64,000 nt of DNA, from NCBI RefSeq assembly GCF_000814675.1, contig NZ_JWIG01000031.1, positions 1 to 64,000 on the forward strand. The letters run 5' to 3'. A program made the position numbers and the translations under genes. The notes under the pieces are model-generated. The model ran no database searches and was not told where the DNA came from. It was given only the letters and a program-made list of their open reading frames with translations. Shown piece by piece: positions 35,916-45,338 of this stretch (positions are counted from its first letter, which is position 1; each line of letters opens with the position of its first letter). This DNA is from Pseudoalteromonas distincta. GTDB lineage: Bacteria; Pseudomonadota; Gammaproteobacteria; Enterobacterales; Alteromonadaceae.

Positions 35916-36314
35916 TTATAACGTGTATTCAAAATCGTAGTAGTGAATCCCTTGCTCAATACGTATTTTCATACTGCCCGTTAATCCTTCTAGCTCATTA
36001 GTGCCTGAGTCGGGAATTACATTTAAAATTAGGCTGTCTTGGCCTTTATCCATAGTGCCAAAATGCTGCAGTACAAAACTGCCTTTTTTGCCGTCAAGCT
36101 CGCCTATTACTTGCTCTATGGCAACATAACCGGCACTGCCTTGTGTGGGTGTCATGGCGCTTAGCATTTCGCCTTGGCTGGTGGCATTTAAGCTACCTTT
36201 AAATGTTTTATCTATCGACATACGCCCTAAATTAACGCCGTTTTGGCCGCTTGCGTAACCTTCAATTGGGGCTAGATTTACATTAAATTCTCCACTTACA
36301 GTTGCAGTAGTCAT
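35916..36314 (-). CDS. DUF3224 domain-containing protein
   Basis: A 132-residue soluble beta-rich protein. The features ATVSGEFNVNLAPIEGYASG, MSIDKTFKGSLNATSQGEML and ELDGKKGSFVLQHFGTMDKG followed by Y-D-F-E-Y-T-L are typical of DUF3224 (allene-oxide-cyclase-like barrel). No enzyme activity is known for the family. It is the first gene of a minus-strand operon with DUF4177 and a LysE exporter. Confidence 0.8.
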   Translation of the reverse strand: MTTATVSGEFNVNLAPIEGYASGQNGVNLGRMSIDKTFKGSLNATSQGEMLSAMTPTQGSAGYVAIEQVIGELDGKKGSFVLQHFGTMDKGQDSLILNVIPDSGTNELEGLTGSMKIRIEQGIHYYDFEYTL

Positions 36315-36405
36315 AACGTTTCCTTATTGATGCTAATGTTTAAAAGTATTGATTTTTATTATCTTAGTGCCATATCTATACCTTAACCTTTAAAAAGAAT
36401 CCACT

Positions 36406-38184
36406 ATGTCAAAAACAAGCCCTAAGAACGAAAAAGCCGCTTTTAGTAGTTTATTACCTATTTTTGCTTTTATTAAACCGTATAAATGGATGGTAGTAGC
36501 GGCGCTTGCTGCCCTGTTAGTAACAGCAGGTGTTAACTTATCCTTAGGGCAAGGGGTTAAGTTTGTCATAGATCATGGCTTTATAGCTGGCTCTAAAGAT
36601 CAGCTACAACAAGCTGTATTAGTGCTTATTGGTTTAATTAGTTTATTGGCCGTGGGCACCTTTAGCCGCTTTTATTTAATGTCGTGGATTGGCGAGCGAG
36701 TCAGTAACGATATTCGCAAAGCCGTGTTTAATCGCATTGTTACTTTGCACCCAAGCTACTTTGAAGAAAACCGCAGTGGTGAGCTTATGTCGCGTTTAAC
36801 AACCGACACAACATTACTGCAATCAATTATTGGTTCATCATTTTCTATGGCGCTGCGCAGTGTACTTATGCTGGTTGGTGGACTTGCCATGCTGTTGTTT
36901 ACTAATTTAAAACTTACTTTAGTGGTTGTTGCTTGTGTGCCGTTGGTACTTGTTCCTATGATGGTATTTGGTAAAAAGGTGCGCAAACTTGCAAGCTCCA
37001 GCCAAGATGCCATAGCCGATATAAGCACCTATGCCGGCGAGATCATTCAAAATATTAAAGTAGTGCAAAGCTATAGCCACGAAGAACAAGAGCAGCACGC
37101 TTTTGCACTTGAAACCGAAAAAGCCTTTAATGTGGCTAAAAGCCGCATTAAACAACGCTCGTTTTTAATTGCAGCGGTAATATTTTTAACTTTTAGTGCT
37201 ATTAGCGCAATGCTGTGGGTCGGCGGCAGCGACGTATTAGCAGGTACCATGACTGGCGGTGAGCTAGGAGCCTTTGTGTTTTACGCTATTATGGTGGCAA
37301 TGTCGGTGGCAACCGTTGCTGAAGTATATGGCGAACTACAACGCGCAGCAGGCGCAGCTGCAAGATTACTTGAGTTACTTGCTGTTAAAAGTGAGATAGA
37401 AAACCCACTAAATCCACAAGATAGTAACTTACTAAAAAATAGTAACAGCCCTGCTATTACGCTTGAGAATATAAGCTTTAACTACCCTTCTCGCCCAGAC
37501 GTAAGCGCACTTAATAAAATAAGTTTAAATATACTTCAAGGCCAAACTGTGGCTATTGTTGGCCCTTCTGGCGCAGGTAAAACAACCTTATTTGAATTAC
37601 TACAGCGCTTTTACGATCCGGCTAGCGGAGCCATCAAATTTAAAGATATAAACATTAAAGAATTATCGCTTAATACCCTCAGAGGTAAGATGGGTATGGT
37701 AGCGCAAAACCCTATTTTATTTAGCTCCGATGTAATGCATAACATTCGCTACGGCAACCCAAAAGCAAGTGACGAGCAAGTATATGCCGCTGCCAAACAT
37801 GCTCATGCTGATGAATTTATTAAACAATTACCGCAAGGTTATAACAGTTTTTTAGGTGAGCAAGGTGTGAGGTTATCGGGTGGGCAAAAGCAGCGTATTG
37901 TACTGGCACGCGCTATTTTAAAAGATCCTGAAATACTGCTTTTAGATGAAGCAACCAGTGCACTCGATGCGCAAAGTGAGCACCATGTACAAGCAGCGCT
38001 TGAGCATTTAATGCAAAATAGAACAACGCTTATTATTGCCCATAGGCTGGCAACGGTTAAACATGCCGATGTGATTGTGGTAATGGAAAATGGAGAGATT
38101 ATAGCAACGGGCACCCACCAAGAATTAGTGGCAAGTAACCCGTTGTATCAAAAACTGTGTGAATTACAGTTTAATAAAGACTAA
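36406..38184 (+). CDS. ABC exporter, fused membrane and ATPase domains (MsbA/BmrA type)
   Basis: A half-transporter of 592 residues. The N-terminal transmembrane domain (about 20-325) has six helices. The ATPase has Walker A GPSGAGKT (from residue 386), a Q-loop in GMVAQNPILFSSDVMHNIRY, the signature RLSGGQKQRIVLARAILKDP, Walker B ILLLDEATSALDAQSE and the switch in LIIAHRLATV. It is expected to work as a homodimer that exports lipids or drugs. It is divergent from the DUF3224 operon, and its stop abuts the stop of the convergent OmpA-like gene. Confidence 0.92.
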   Translation: MSKTSPKNEKAAFSSLLPIFAFIKPYKWMVVAALAALLVTAGVNLSLGQGVKFVIDHGFIAGSKDQLQQAVLVLIGLISLLAVGTFSRFYLMSWIGERVSNDIRKAVFNRIVTLHPSYFEENRSGELMSRLTTDTTLLQSIIGSSFSMALRSVLMLVGGLAMLLFTNLKLTLVVVACVPLVLVPMMVFGKKVRKLASSSQDAIADISTYAGEIIQNIKVVQSYSHEEQEQHAFALETEKAFNVAKSRIKQRSFLIAAVIFLTFSAISAMLWVGGSDVLAGTMTGGELGAFVFYAIMVAMSVATVAEVYGELQRAAGAAARLLELLAVKSEIENPLNPQDSNLLKNSNSPAITLENISFNYPSRPDVSALNKISLNILQGQTVAIVGPSGAGKTTLFELLQRFYDPASGAIKFKDINIKELSLNTLRGKMGMVAQNPILFSSDVMHNIRYGNPKASDEQVYAAAKHAHADEFIKQLPQGYNSFLGEQGVRLSGGQKQRIVLARAILKDPEILLLDEATSALDAQSEHHVQAALEHLMQNRTTLIIAHRLATVKHADVIVVMENGEIIATGTHQELVASNPLYQKLCELQFNKD

Positions 38185-38817
38185 TTATTCTTCTGTGTTT
38201 GGCACTATTTGAATTTCTACACGGCGGTTTTGAGCACGGCCATTTGCACTATCGTTAGTCGCAATTGGACGTGTTTCGCCATAACCCATAGTACTTACAC
38301 GCTCAGCCATAATCTGCTGGTTCACTAAGTAGTTTTTAACGCTTTGAGCACGTTCACGCGATAGGTTCATGTTGTAGCTGTCTTTACCTGTGCTATCTGT
38401 GTGGCCTTCAATACTTAGGTACGTTTTTTCGTATTTGTTCATCACTTTAGCAATAGCATCTAAGGTATCGTTAAAGCCAGACGAAATATAAGATTGGTCG
38501 GTCGCAAACGTAATATTAGATGGCATAACTAAACGCAAGTTATCGCCTTCACGTACAACTTCAACACCAGAGCCTGCAAGTTCATCACGAAATGCTTCTT
38601 CTTGCTTATCCATGTAGTTACCCACTGCAGCGCCAGCTAGTGCGCCGATAGCAGCGCCTATAAAAATACGCTTATCTTTATGGTTACTTGTTGCTTTACC
38701 TAATACGCCACCCGCTGCTGCGCCAATAGCCGCACCTTTGCCGGTGTTATTCATTTCACAACCAGAAAGTAATACAGCTACTACGGTTACGCTTAAAAGT
38801 GATTTAGTTAAAGTCAT
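38185..38817 (-). CDS. OmpA-family lipoprotein with glycine zipper (YiaD-like)
   Basis: A 210-residue outer membrane lipoprotein. A lipobox VLLSGC places the lipidated cysteine at 20. A glycine-zipper region (GKGAAIGAAAGGVLGKATSN, then IGAAIGALAGAAVGNYMD) precedes an OmpA C-terminal peptidoglycan-binding domain with YLSIEGHTDSTGKDSYNMNL and a late N-R-R-V-E-I. The order matches E. coli YiaD. It converges tail to tail with the ABC exporter without any gap. Confidence 0.9.
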   Translation of the reverse strand: MTLTKSLLSVTVVAVLLSGCEMNNTGKGAAIGAAAGGVLGKATSNHKDKRIFIGAAIGALAGAAVGNYMDKQEEAFRDELAGSGVEVVREGDNLRLVMPSNITFATDQSYISSGFNDTLDAIAKVMNKYEKTYLSIEGHTDSTGKDSYNMNLSRERAQSVKNYLVNQQIMAERVSTMGYGETRPIATNDSANGRAQNRRVEIQIVPNTEE

Positions 38818-39007
38818 GGTGATACCCTATTCATTAAGAATTTAGCAAGAGTATGCAAATACATGTATGAACAAACTATGAAGAGAGTGTTAAAAGCAGC
38901 GCATCTTGCTTGATTGTTAAACAGACCTCAAACTAATGTGTCGTTTTAATAAAAATGTCATACTACGCTGTGACAATTTAATGAATTTTACAAAGGATAT
39001 TGGCGCA

Positions 39008-40162
39008 ATGTTAATTGCTATTTTTAGACAATTTTTTTTACTAGGGTGCATGAGTTTTGGTGGCCCCGCTGCGCATTTAGGCTATTTTAAGCGCCACTTT
39101 GTAGACTCGTTAAATTGGCTAACTAACACCCGTTACGCACAACTTATTAGTTTAAGCCAAGCATTACCAGGGCCAGGCTCTAGCCAAGTTAGTTTTGCTA
39201 TTGGTGTTGAGCGTGCAGGAGTACTGGGTGGTATAGCTGCTTTTGTAGGCTTTACCTTGCCTTCGTTTTTAATAATGGTGCTGCTTGCGGTTAGTGCCCA
39301 TCAGTTTGACGCTGTTTACTTTGCAATTATTGCAGGCTTAAAGTTATTTGCCGTTGTTATAGTCGCGGATGCAACACTTAGTATGGCTAAAAGCTTTTGT
39401 ACAAGTGCTGCGCTTAAGTTACTTGCGATAATGAGTACACTTGCCTTGGTGTTATTTCCAATGATGGGAACTCAAATAGCGATTTTAATCACTGCTGCAA
39501 CAGTAGGTGCTATATGGCCTTTATTAAAACTTGGCACAGTAGCAGAAGATGTTAGCAGTAAAAACAGTAATATTAATTGGATTGCACTGGGGTTATTTGC
39601 GCTCTTACTTGGGGTTAGCTTTATTCCACTAGGGCATGAGTTTGCTTTGTTTACCCCTTTTTACCAAGCGGGTGCAATGGTGTTTGGCGGCGGACACGTA
39701 GTACTGCCGGTACTTCAAGCTGGCGTACCAGCATTGAGTGATGATCAGTTTTTAAGTGCTTACGCGAGTGCACAGGCAGTGCCAGGGCCAATGTTTACTA
39801 TTGCTACTTACTTAGGCGCACAACTTACTACCGAGCAGCCTTTAGTGGGTGCCCTTATAGCTACACTGCTTATATTTATGCCTGGTTTTTTACTTATACT
39901 GGCGTTTCAGAAGAGTTGGATTAATTTGGCAAGTAAGCCACGTTTTGCAAATTCAATAGCGGCGCTTAATGCAGCGGTAGTCGGTTTTTTAGCGGCCGCA
40001 TTGTATTCACCAATTTGGACATCGGCTGTGCATAGCCTTTGGCAGGTTGCGTTAGTAATAATTACATTTGCATGGCTGCGATTTAAAAAGCCACCTATTT
40101 GGTGGCTCTTAGCTTTATTTATTGCTGTGGGTCTTTTGCAGCACTATTTGCCATCACTCTAA
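39008..40162 (+). CDS. chrA: Chromate transporter (CHR family)
   Basis: A two-domain CHR-family permease. With the start at 39008 (AAAGGA upstream) it has 384 residues, and the family start FRQFFLLGCMSFGGPAAHLG comes directly after the first codons. The paired motifs ALPGPGSSQVSFAIG (first half) and GGGHVVLPVLQAGVP with QAVPGPMFTIATYLGA (second half) are diagnostic. CHR proteins export chromate, often without a dedicated resistance operon; none is seen here. An earlier in-frame start at 38936 is less likely. Its 3' end overlaps the convergent channel gene by 44 nt. Confidence 0.87.
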   Translation: MLIAIFRQFFLLGCMSFGGPAAHLGYFKRHFVDSLNWLTNTRYAQLISLSQALPGPGSSQVSFAIGVERAGVLGGIAAFVGFTLPSFLIMVLLAVSAHQFDAVYFAIIAGLKLFAVVIVADATLSMAKSFCTSAALKLLAIMSTLALVLFPMMGTQIAILITAATVGAIWPLLKLGTVAEDVSSKNSNINWIALGLFALLLGVSFIPLGHEFALFTPFYQAGAMVFGGGHVVLPVLQAGVPALSDDQFLSAYASAQAVPGPMFTIATYLGAQLTTEQPLVGALIATLLIFMPGFLLILAFQKSWINLASKPRFANSIAALNAAVVGFLAAALYSPIWTSAVHSLWQVALVIITFAWLRFKKPPIWWLLALFIAVGLLQHYLPSL

Positions 40163-41378
40163 ATGTTGGCTTATCTGTTTGTTGCTCGTTAGGAGGGCTT
40201 AATTGCCCACTCACACTTTGATATGCCCTAAGCCCAAACACTGGCAATACTGCAAGTAAATGGTCCATTATTTCGGCTTGTAGATGCTCGTACGAAATCC
40301 AGCGTTTGTCTTCACTAAAGCAATAAAACTCAATCGGTAACCCGTGGTTCATTGGTTGTAGCTCTCGTACCATTAACGTAAGCGACGTATTAATTTTACT
40401 GTGCTGCTTTAAATAGCCCTCAGCATAACGACGAAACAGCCCTAAATTAGAAACTTGAGCGGGTAATGTCGTCACTCGGATATAGTCATGAAGCGGAATA
40501 GCCGCATCTATTTGCTTTCTAAATTCATCACTTACTAAACAAATACTGTGCATATCTATATTAAGTGAACGTTTAATACGTCTACCGCCCGACTCTTGCA
40601 TACCACGCCAGTTTTTAAACGAACCCGCAACTAGCATATAAGTTGGAATAGTTGTTATGGTGTTATCCCAGTTACGTACCTTTACAGTGTTTAAACCCAA
40701 ATCAATTACTTCGCCATCGGCGCCGTAGTTTTCTACTTGAATCCAATCACCATAGGTTACTAGGCGATTTGCTGCGATTTGAATACTAGCTACAAAGCCT
40801 AAAATAGTGTCTTTAAATACTAATAACGTAACAGCAGCAATAGCACCAAAGCCAGAGAGAATATAAGTGGGTGACTTCTCAAGGAAAATACTTACAATTA
40901 AAATAGCACACACAATAAAGGTGATTAGCTTAACAACCTGAATTAAGCCCTGAATAGGGACTTCGCGTGCAAACTCCAATTGGTTATAAATAGAACCCGC
41001 AATACTTACAATACTGCTAAAAATAAAACCTACATGAATAATTAGTATAGCTTGGCCAACCGTTTTCAAAATTTCAGCGGTCAGCTCATTAACCGGATAA
41101 ACACTGTCAAAGGTCGCCAAAAATAATACGCTGCAAAGCATACCTGCAATACGTCTATTAAGCTTATTAAGCATAGGCGACAACGAACCAATACGTTGAG
41201 GCGAAAGCTTAGTTACCACTTTTTGAATGCCTGGTAACATTAACCTACGAGTAAATAAGTAAACAATTAATAAAGAAAAAATCCCTATTGAAACTGCGGT
41301 AATAGAACTAAGAAAATCCGCATCGGGTACTTTTTCAAACCAAGGAGCGATTAACTCCTGTAGGTGGGTGTTGGTCAT
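40119..41378 (-). CDS. ybdG: YbdG-type mechanosensitive channel (MscS superfamily)
   Basis: A 419-residue MscS-superfamily channel very similar to E. coli YbdG, linked there to the miniconductance response. The pore/middle region has AIAAVTLLVFKDTILGFVAS, then YGADGEVIDLGLNTVKVRNW, DNTITTIPTYMLVAGSFKNW and SGGRRIKRSLNIDMHS, a block nearly constant in YbdG proteins. Five N-terminal helices precede it. Its ATG overlaps the... upstream acyltransferase gene does not follow but precedes it: their junction at 41375-41378 is an ATGA overlap, so the two are translated from one mRNA. Confidence 0.85.
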   Translation of the reverse strand: MTNTHLQELIAPWFEKVPDADFLSSITAVSIGIFSLLIVYLFTRRLMLPGIQKVVTKLSPQRIGSLSPMLNKLNRRIAGMLCSVLFLATFDSVYPVNELTAEILKTVGQAILIIHVGFIFSSIVSIAGSIYNQLEFAREVPIQGLIQVVKLITFIVCAILIVSIFLEKSPTYILSGFGAIAAVTLLVFKDTILGFVASIQIAANRLVTYGDWIQVENYGADGEVIDLGLNTVKVRNWDNTITTIPTYMLVAGSFKNWRGMQESGGRRIKRSLNIDMHSICLVSDEFRKQIDAAIPLHDYIRVTTLPAQVSNLGLFRRYAEGYLKQHSKINTSLTLMVRELQPMNHGLPIEFYCFSEDKRWISYEHLQAEIMDHLLAVLPVFGLRAYQSVSGQLSPPNEQQTDKPTFRVMANSAAKDPQQ

Positions 41379-42295
41379 AGTGTTTCAATTTCCTTACTGA
41401 TTTGTGGTTCAGGTAAATCTTGTTGAGCATAAATATCGGCAAGCTGCTGATCTTTCGCAACCCATAGCTCATTCACATAATGTTGAAAATTAGCTTTAAA
41501 TACGTCATCGGTTTGATAGCTGCCCTGCATATTGTCATTAATGGGCGTTACGTCTATTGAAACATAAATAGAATCTAGCTCGCCTTTGAGTAAGTTCCGA
41601 CAAACGTGATCTGTTTTACCGCTATACACTAAACTTGTATTTAGCATGGCATCAAATTGGTTGGCTAGCACTTCAAGCGCAAAAGCAATGCCACCCGCTT
41701 TGGGTTTTAATAAGTGCTTAAAAGGACTTTGCTGCAGATTATGCTTAGCTGGCGTAAAGCGTGTGCCTTCAACAAAATTAACGATGGTAGTAGGATAGTG
41801 ACGAAAATTGCGACAGCTGTGCTTTGTGCGCTCTACATCCAACCCTTTCAACTTTGGGTTTTTAGCAAGCTGTGCTTTGCTTACCCGTTTCATAAACGGC
41901 ATACCCATAGCCCACGCACCAGTGCCAATAAAAGGCACGTATTTTAATTCATCTTTTAAAAAAAACTTAGGGGCTGGCAATGCATGTAATGAGCTAAGCA
42001 CGGTTATATCTAACCAACTCGTGTGATTACATATAAGTAAATACCAACTTTTTGAATTTAAATCGCCACTTATATCAACCACAATATTAGGACAACCTAG
42101 CCACAAGCCAAACCGATTGCCATTACACCACCCTCGATAAGCGCTATGCAATAAAGAGTTAACAACAGACAAAGGCAGTAATAACTTAATAAGCCCTAGT
42201 ACAAATACTAGCGAACCAAAAAGCATTACATTAGAAAACAATACGCAGCCCACAATTAAGCCGTTAAGCCAATTTGGTAACCACTTTTTTAGCAT
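41375..42295 (-). CDS. YihG-type lysophospholipid acyltransferase, copy 2
   Basis: A PlsC-like membrane acyltransferase of 306 residues. It has the catalytic HX4D motif in LICNHTSWLDI (about residue 91) and the phosphate-binding block NFVEGTRFTPAKH (about 171), followed by KAGGIAFALEVLANQ. These match YihG-type 1-acylglycerol-3-phosphate acyltransferases, which tune phospholipid acyl composition. It is the second of two tandem paralogues, 25 nt after the first, and its stop overlaps the start of the channel gene. The linkage to a channel may reflect membrane homeostasis; that is an inference. Confidence 0.85.
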   Translation of the reverse strand: MLKKWLPNWLNGLIVGCVLFSNVMLFGSLVFVLGLIKLLLPLSVVNSLLHSAYRGWCNGNRFGLWLGCPNIVVDISGDLNSKSWYLLICNHTSWLDITVLSSLHALPAPKFFLKDELKYVPFIGTGAWAMGMPFMKRVSKAQLAKNPKLKGLDVERTKHSCRNFRHYPTTIVNFVEGTRFTPAKHNLQQSPFKHLLKPKAGGIAFALEVLANQFDAMLNTSLVYSGKTDHVCRNLLKGELDSIYVSIDVTPINDNMQGSYQTDDVFKANFQHYVNELWVAKDQQLADIYAQQDLPEPQISKEIETL

Positions 42296-42320
42296 AACTG
42301 TAAGCTCATATTTTTGCCTT

Positions 42321-43199
42321 TTATTTGGGGTGTTTTTCGAGCGATTGTAATGTTTGCTCTTTATTTTCCCATAAACGATTTAGCTCGCTTTGAAAGCGTA
42401 CTCTAAATTCAGAATCGCCGGTGTAGTCACCAATAAGCTCTTCGCTTACAGGCCTTACATCCACGTGTACGTTGATATTTTTTACCTTACCACCTGCAAA
42501 ATCCATGAATGTAGGAATGCCATCAGGGTAATGAATTGTAACGTTAACCACTTTAGTTATTTGCTCGCCCATCGCTTGCATTACAAAAGCAATACCGCCC
42601 GCTTTTGGTTTTAATAAATGTGGAAACGGGCTATTTTGGCGCGCGTGCTTTTGCGTAGTAAAACGAGTGCCTTCTACAAAGTTAACCACACTTACTGGCA
42701 TCTCTTTAAATTTTTCGCAGGCTTTACGCGTGGTTTCTAAGTCTTTGCCACGCAGCTTTGGATTCTTTTTTAGTTGGCTTTTACTCGTGCGGGTCATAAA
42801 CGGAAAATCAAGCGCCCACCAACACAAACCTAGAATAGGCACATAAATAAGCTCTTTTTTCAAAAAGAAGTTTAAAAATGGAATTTTACGGTTAAACACG
42901 CGCTGCAATACTAAAATATCGACCCAGCTTTGGTGATTTGCAATTACTAGGTACCAATCCTTCAGTTTAAGTTCTTCAAGGCCAGTTACATTAAGTTTAG
43001 TTGGCGTAAATAACTTTTGATTTAAGCTATTAAAAGTCACCCAAATAGTTGCAAATTTCTTTGCAGCCCAGCTCATAATCTTTTGTAGAGGCTTAATAGG
43101 TATAAGCTTTATAAGCCCACAAACAAAAATAGGCACAAACCAAAAAAGTGTGTTTATTGTGTAAAAAATAATACTAAATACACCGCGAATAACTGACAT
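42321..43199 (-). CDS. YihG-type lysophospholipid acyltransferase, copy 1
   Basis: A paralogue of the next gene, 292 residues from the ATG at 43197-43199, which has AAAGGA nine bases upstream (the frame itself opens seven codons earlier). It has an N-terminal membrane anchor (IFYTINTLFWFVPIFVCGLI), HX4D in NHQSWVDILVLQ, the block NFVEGTRFTTQKHARQNSPF and HLLKPKAGGIAFVMQA. It is expected to acylate lysophosphatidic acid in the inner membrane. The two copies probably arose by tandem duplication and have diverged considerably. Confidence 0.86.
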   Translation of the reverse strand: MSVIRGVFSIIFYTINTLFWFVPIFVCGLIKLIPIKPLQKIMSWAAKKFATIWVTFNSLNQKLFTPTKLNVTGLEELKLKDWYLVIANHQSWVDILVLQRVFNRKIPFLNFFLKKELIYVPILGLCWWALDFPFMTRTSKSQLKKNPKLRGKDLETTRKACEKFKEMPVSVVNFVEGTRFTTQKHARQNSPFPHLLKPKAGGIAFVMQAMGEQITKVVNVTIHYPDGIPTFMDFAGGKVKNINVHVDVRPVSEELIGDYTGDSEFRVRFQSELNRLWENKEQTLQSLEKHPK

Positions 43200-43259
43200 T
43201 ACTTCCATTCCTTTAAACATTGCGCAGCCACTAATACTGCGCTTTCAGTTGCTTACAAA

Positions 43260-45140
43260 TTAATCTTCAAAATAGGTATAGCCTTCAAGGCCTGCATTAA
43301 GCTCAGCCAAGTAACCTTCTTTACACTGCGCTGATACATCAAGTTTATTAACTTGGTACGCAAAGTTGTCAGCTAAAATGGCGCTATCATAGTCAACAAA
43401 CTTTAATACATCCTTAACGCTATCACCTTTTATGGCATTGGTTAACACATAACCTTCATCGTTAAGCTCTACATGCACTGAATCAGTGTCACCGAATAAG
43501 TTGTGTAAATCGCCTAAAATTTCTTGATATGCACCCACCATAAACATAGCAATGTGGTATTGCTCGCCGTGTTTATATTCTGGTATTGGTAGACTGGTTT
43601 CGATACCAGCTCCTTCAACGTATTCGCGGATTTGACCGTCAGAGTCACAGGTAATATCTTGAATAATCGCGCGCTGAGTCAATGGTTGAGTTAAGTTTTC
43701 GATTGGCATAACCGGAAACAACTGCTGAATACCCCATACATCAGGCAATGACTGAAATAATGAAAAGTTAACAAACAATTTATCGGCAAGCTTTTCGTTT
43801 AAATCGTCGAGGACTTCACGGTGCGCGCGCGCGTTATTACTAAGCGATGCACGTACACGATGTAAAATAGTAAAGTAAAGCTGCTCTATTTTCGCCCACT
43901 CTAGCATGCTTACTAAGCCATGCACGTACTGATCGTGCGCTTCGCTAAATAAGTGCATAGCGTCGTGATAAATCTCAAGTGCCATACGCGGGTTTAAACG
44001 CTGTAAACACTGCCACATTTCATCAAGCACTAACGCGCTATTTTCAAGCGGTGGCTCTGGATTTAAATGATTGGGCGCTTTTTCTACGTCAATTACATCG
44101 GTAATTAATACCGCATGGTGAGCGGTTAAAGCGCGCCCCGATTCGGTGATAATGGCCGGATGCGTAAGGTTATGCTGATCGCACACTTCTGCAAATGCAT
44201 TCACTACATTACGCGCGTACTCTTCTACTGTGTAGTTCATTGAACACGCGCTGCGCGAGCCAGAACCCTCGTAATCAACGCCTAAGCCGCCGCCTACATC
44301 AACGGTATTTAACGGTACGTTTAATTGCGTAAGCTCAGCAAAGTGGCGTGCGCATTCACGCAAAGCACGGTGAATATCACGAATGTTGGCAATTTGAGAA
44401 CCAATATGAAAATGCACCATTTGCATTAAGTGCAGCTTATTATGCTTTTTCAGCACTTCAACAGCACTTAGTACTTGGCCTGCCGTTAAACCAAACTTGC
44501 CTTTTTCGCCGCCCGTGTTTTGCCACTTGCCTTTGCCTACTGAGTTTAGGCGAATACGAATACCAATAGCAGGTTCAATGCCTAGGTTGTCTATTTCTTC
44601 AAGTAGTGTGGTTAGTTCTGAAAGCTTCTCTACCACAATTTTTACGCTGTGGCCCATAGCTTGACCAATACATGCTAAGCGTAAAAACTCACTGTCTTTA
44701 TAGCCGTTACACACAATAGTGATTGGCTCTTTTGCTACACCCAAAATAGCCATAAGTTCTGGCTTTGAGCCTGCTTCTAGGCCAACAAGCCCGCTTGGAT
44801 GCGCTAATAGCTTACTTACTACAGAACGTTGCTGATTTACTTTTATTGGGTAAACACAGGTGTATTTACCGTTATATTCACGATTTGCTCGCGCTTGCGT
44901 AAACGCATTAGTAAGGGTGTCTACACGATTTTTTAAAATATCGGTAAAGCGTACTAACACCGGCAACGTTAAACCTTGTTGTTTAAACTGCTCTGTTAAT
45001 TGCGTTAAAGAAATGGCCGGTTTTGTTTGGTCGCCATCTGGGTAAGCCACCAGTTCGCCTTGTGCGTTAATATCAAAATAGCCATCACTCCAATGAGCAA
45101 CGTTATAAGTGGCGCGTGCTGTTTCTAAACCCCAGGTCAT
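43260..45140 (-). CDS. speA: Biosynthetic arginine decarboxylase
   Basis: SpeA converts arginine to agmatine, the first step of one route to putrescine; it uses PLP and magnesium. The 626 residues match the family length (E. coli 658). The PLP lysine is K100 in CVYPIKVNQQ. GSKPELMAILGV, the histidine region QMVHFHIGSQIANIRDIHRA, and the glycine loop VDVGGGLGVDYEGSGSRSAC follow. The C-terminal half with GYVLTNAIKGDSVKDVLKFV is typical. It is divergent from speE, so both polyamine genes share a 198-bp control region. No agmatinase gene is in the window. Confidence 0.96.
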   Translation of the reverse strand: MTWGLETARATYNVAHWSDGYFDINAQGELVAYPDGDQTKPAISLTQLTEQFKQQGLTLPVLVRFTDILKNRVDTLTNAFTQARANREYNGKYTCVYPIKVNQQRSVVSKLLAHPSGLVGLEAGSKPELMAILGVAKEPITIVCNGYKDSEFLRLACIGQAMGHSVKIVVEKLSELTTLLEEIDNLGIEPAIGIRIRLNSVGKGKWQNTGGEKGKFGLTAGQVLSAVEVLKKHNKLHLMQMVHFHIGSQIANIRDIHRALRECARHFAELTQLNVPLNTVDVGGGLGVDYEGSGSRSACSMNYTVEEYARNVVNAFAEVCDQHNLTHPAIITESGRALTAHHAVLITDVIDVEKAPNHLNPEPPLENSALVLDEMWQCLQRLNPRMALEIYHDAMHLFSEAHDQYVHGLVSMLEWAKIEQLYFTILHRVRASLSNNARAHREVLDDLNEKLADKLFVNFSLFQSLPDVWGIQQLFPVMPIENLTQPLTQRAIIQDITCDSDGQIREYVEGAGIETSLPIPEYKHGEQYHIAMFMVGAYQEILGDLHNLFGDTDSVHVELNDEGYVLTNAIKGDSVKDVLKFVDYDSAILADNFAYQVNKLDVSAQCKEGYLAELNAGLEGYTYFED

Positions 45141-45338
45141 GGCAACTCTTCTTTAGTCAATTAGGTATAAAGGCGCATTTTAATACGTCACTATCCACTA
45201 GGCTAACAAAAATTGAACTTTCACTCACTCCTAACTAACTTTATTCGTCAAATCAGTTAAAATGTCATTGAGCAAAACGCCAAGCACTGGCAGAATTGCC
45301 CCTTTTTCATACTCAACCTAAAAAGTGTAATAGTAACT

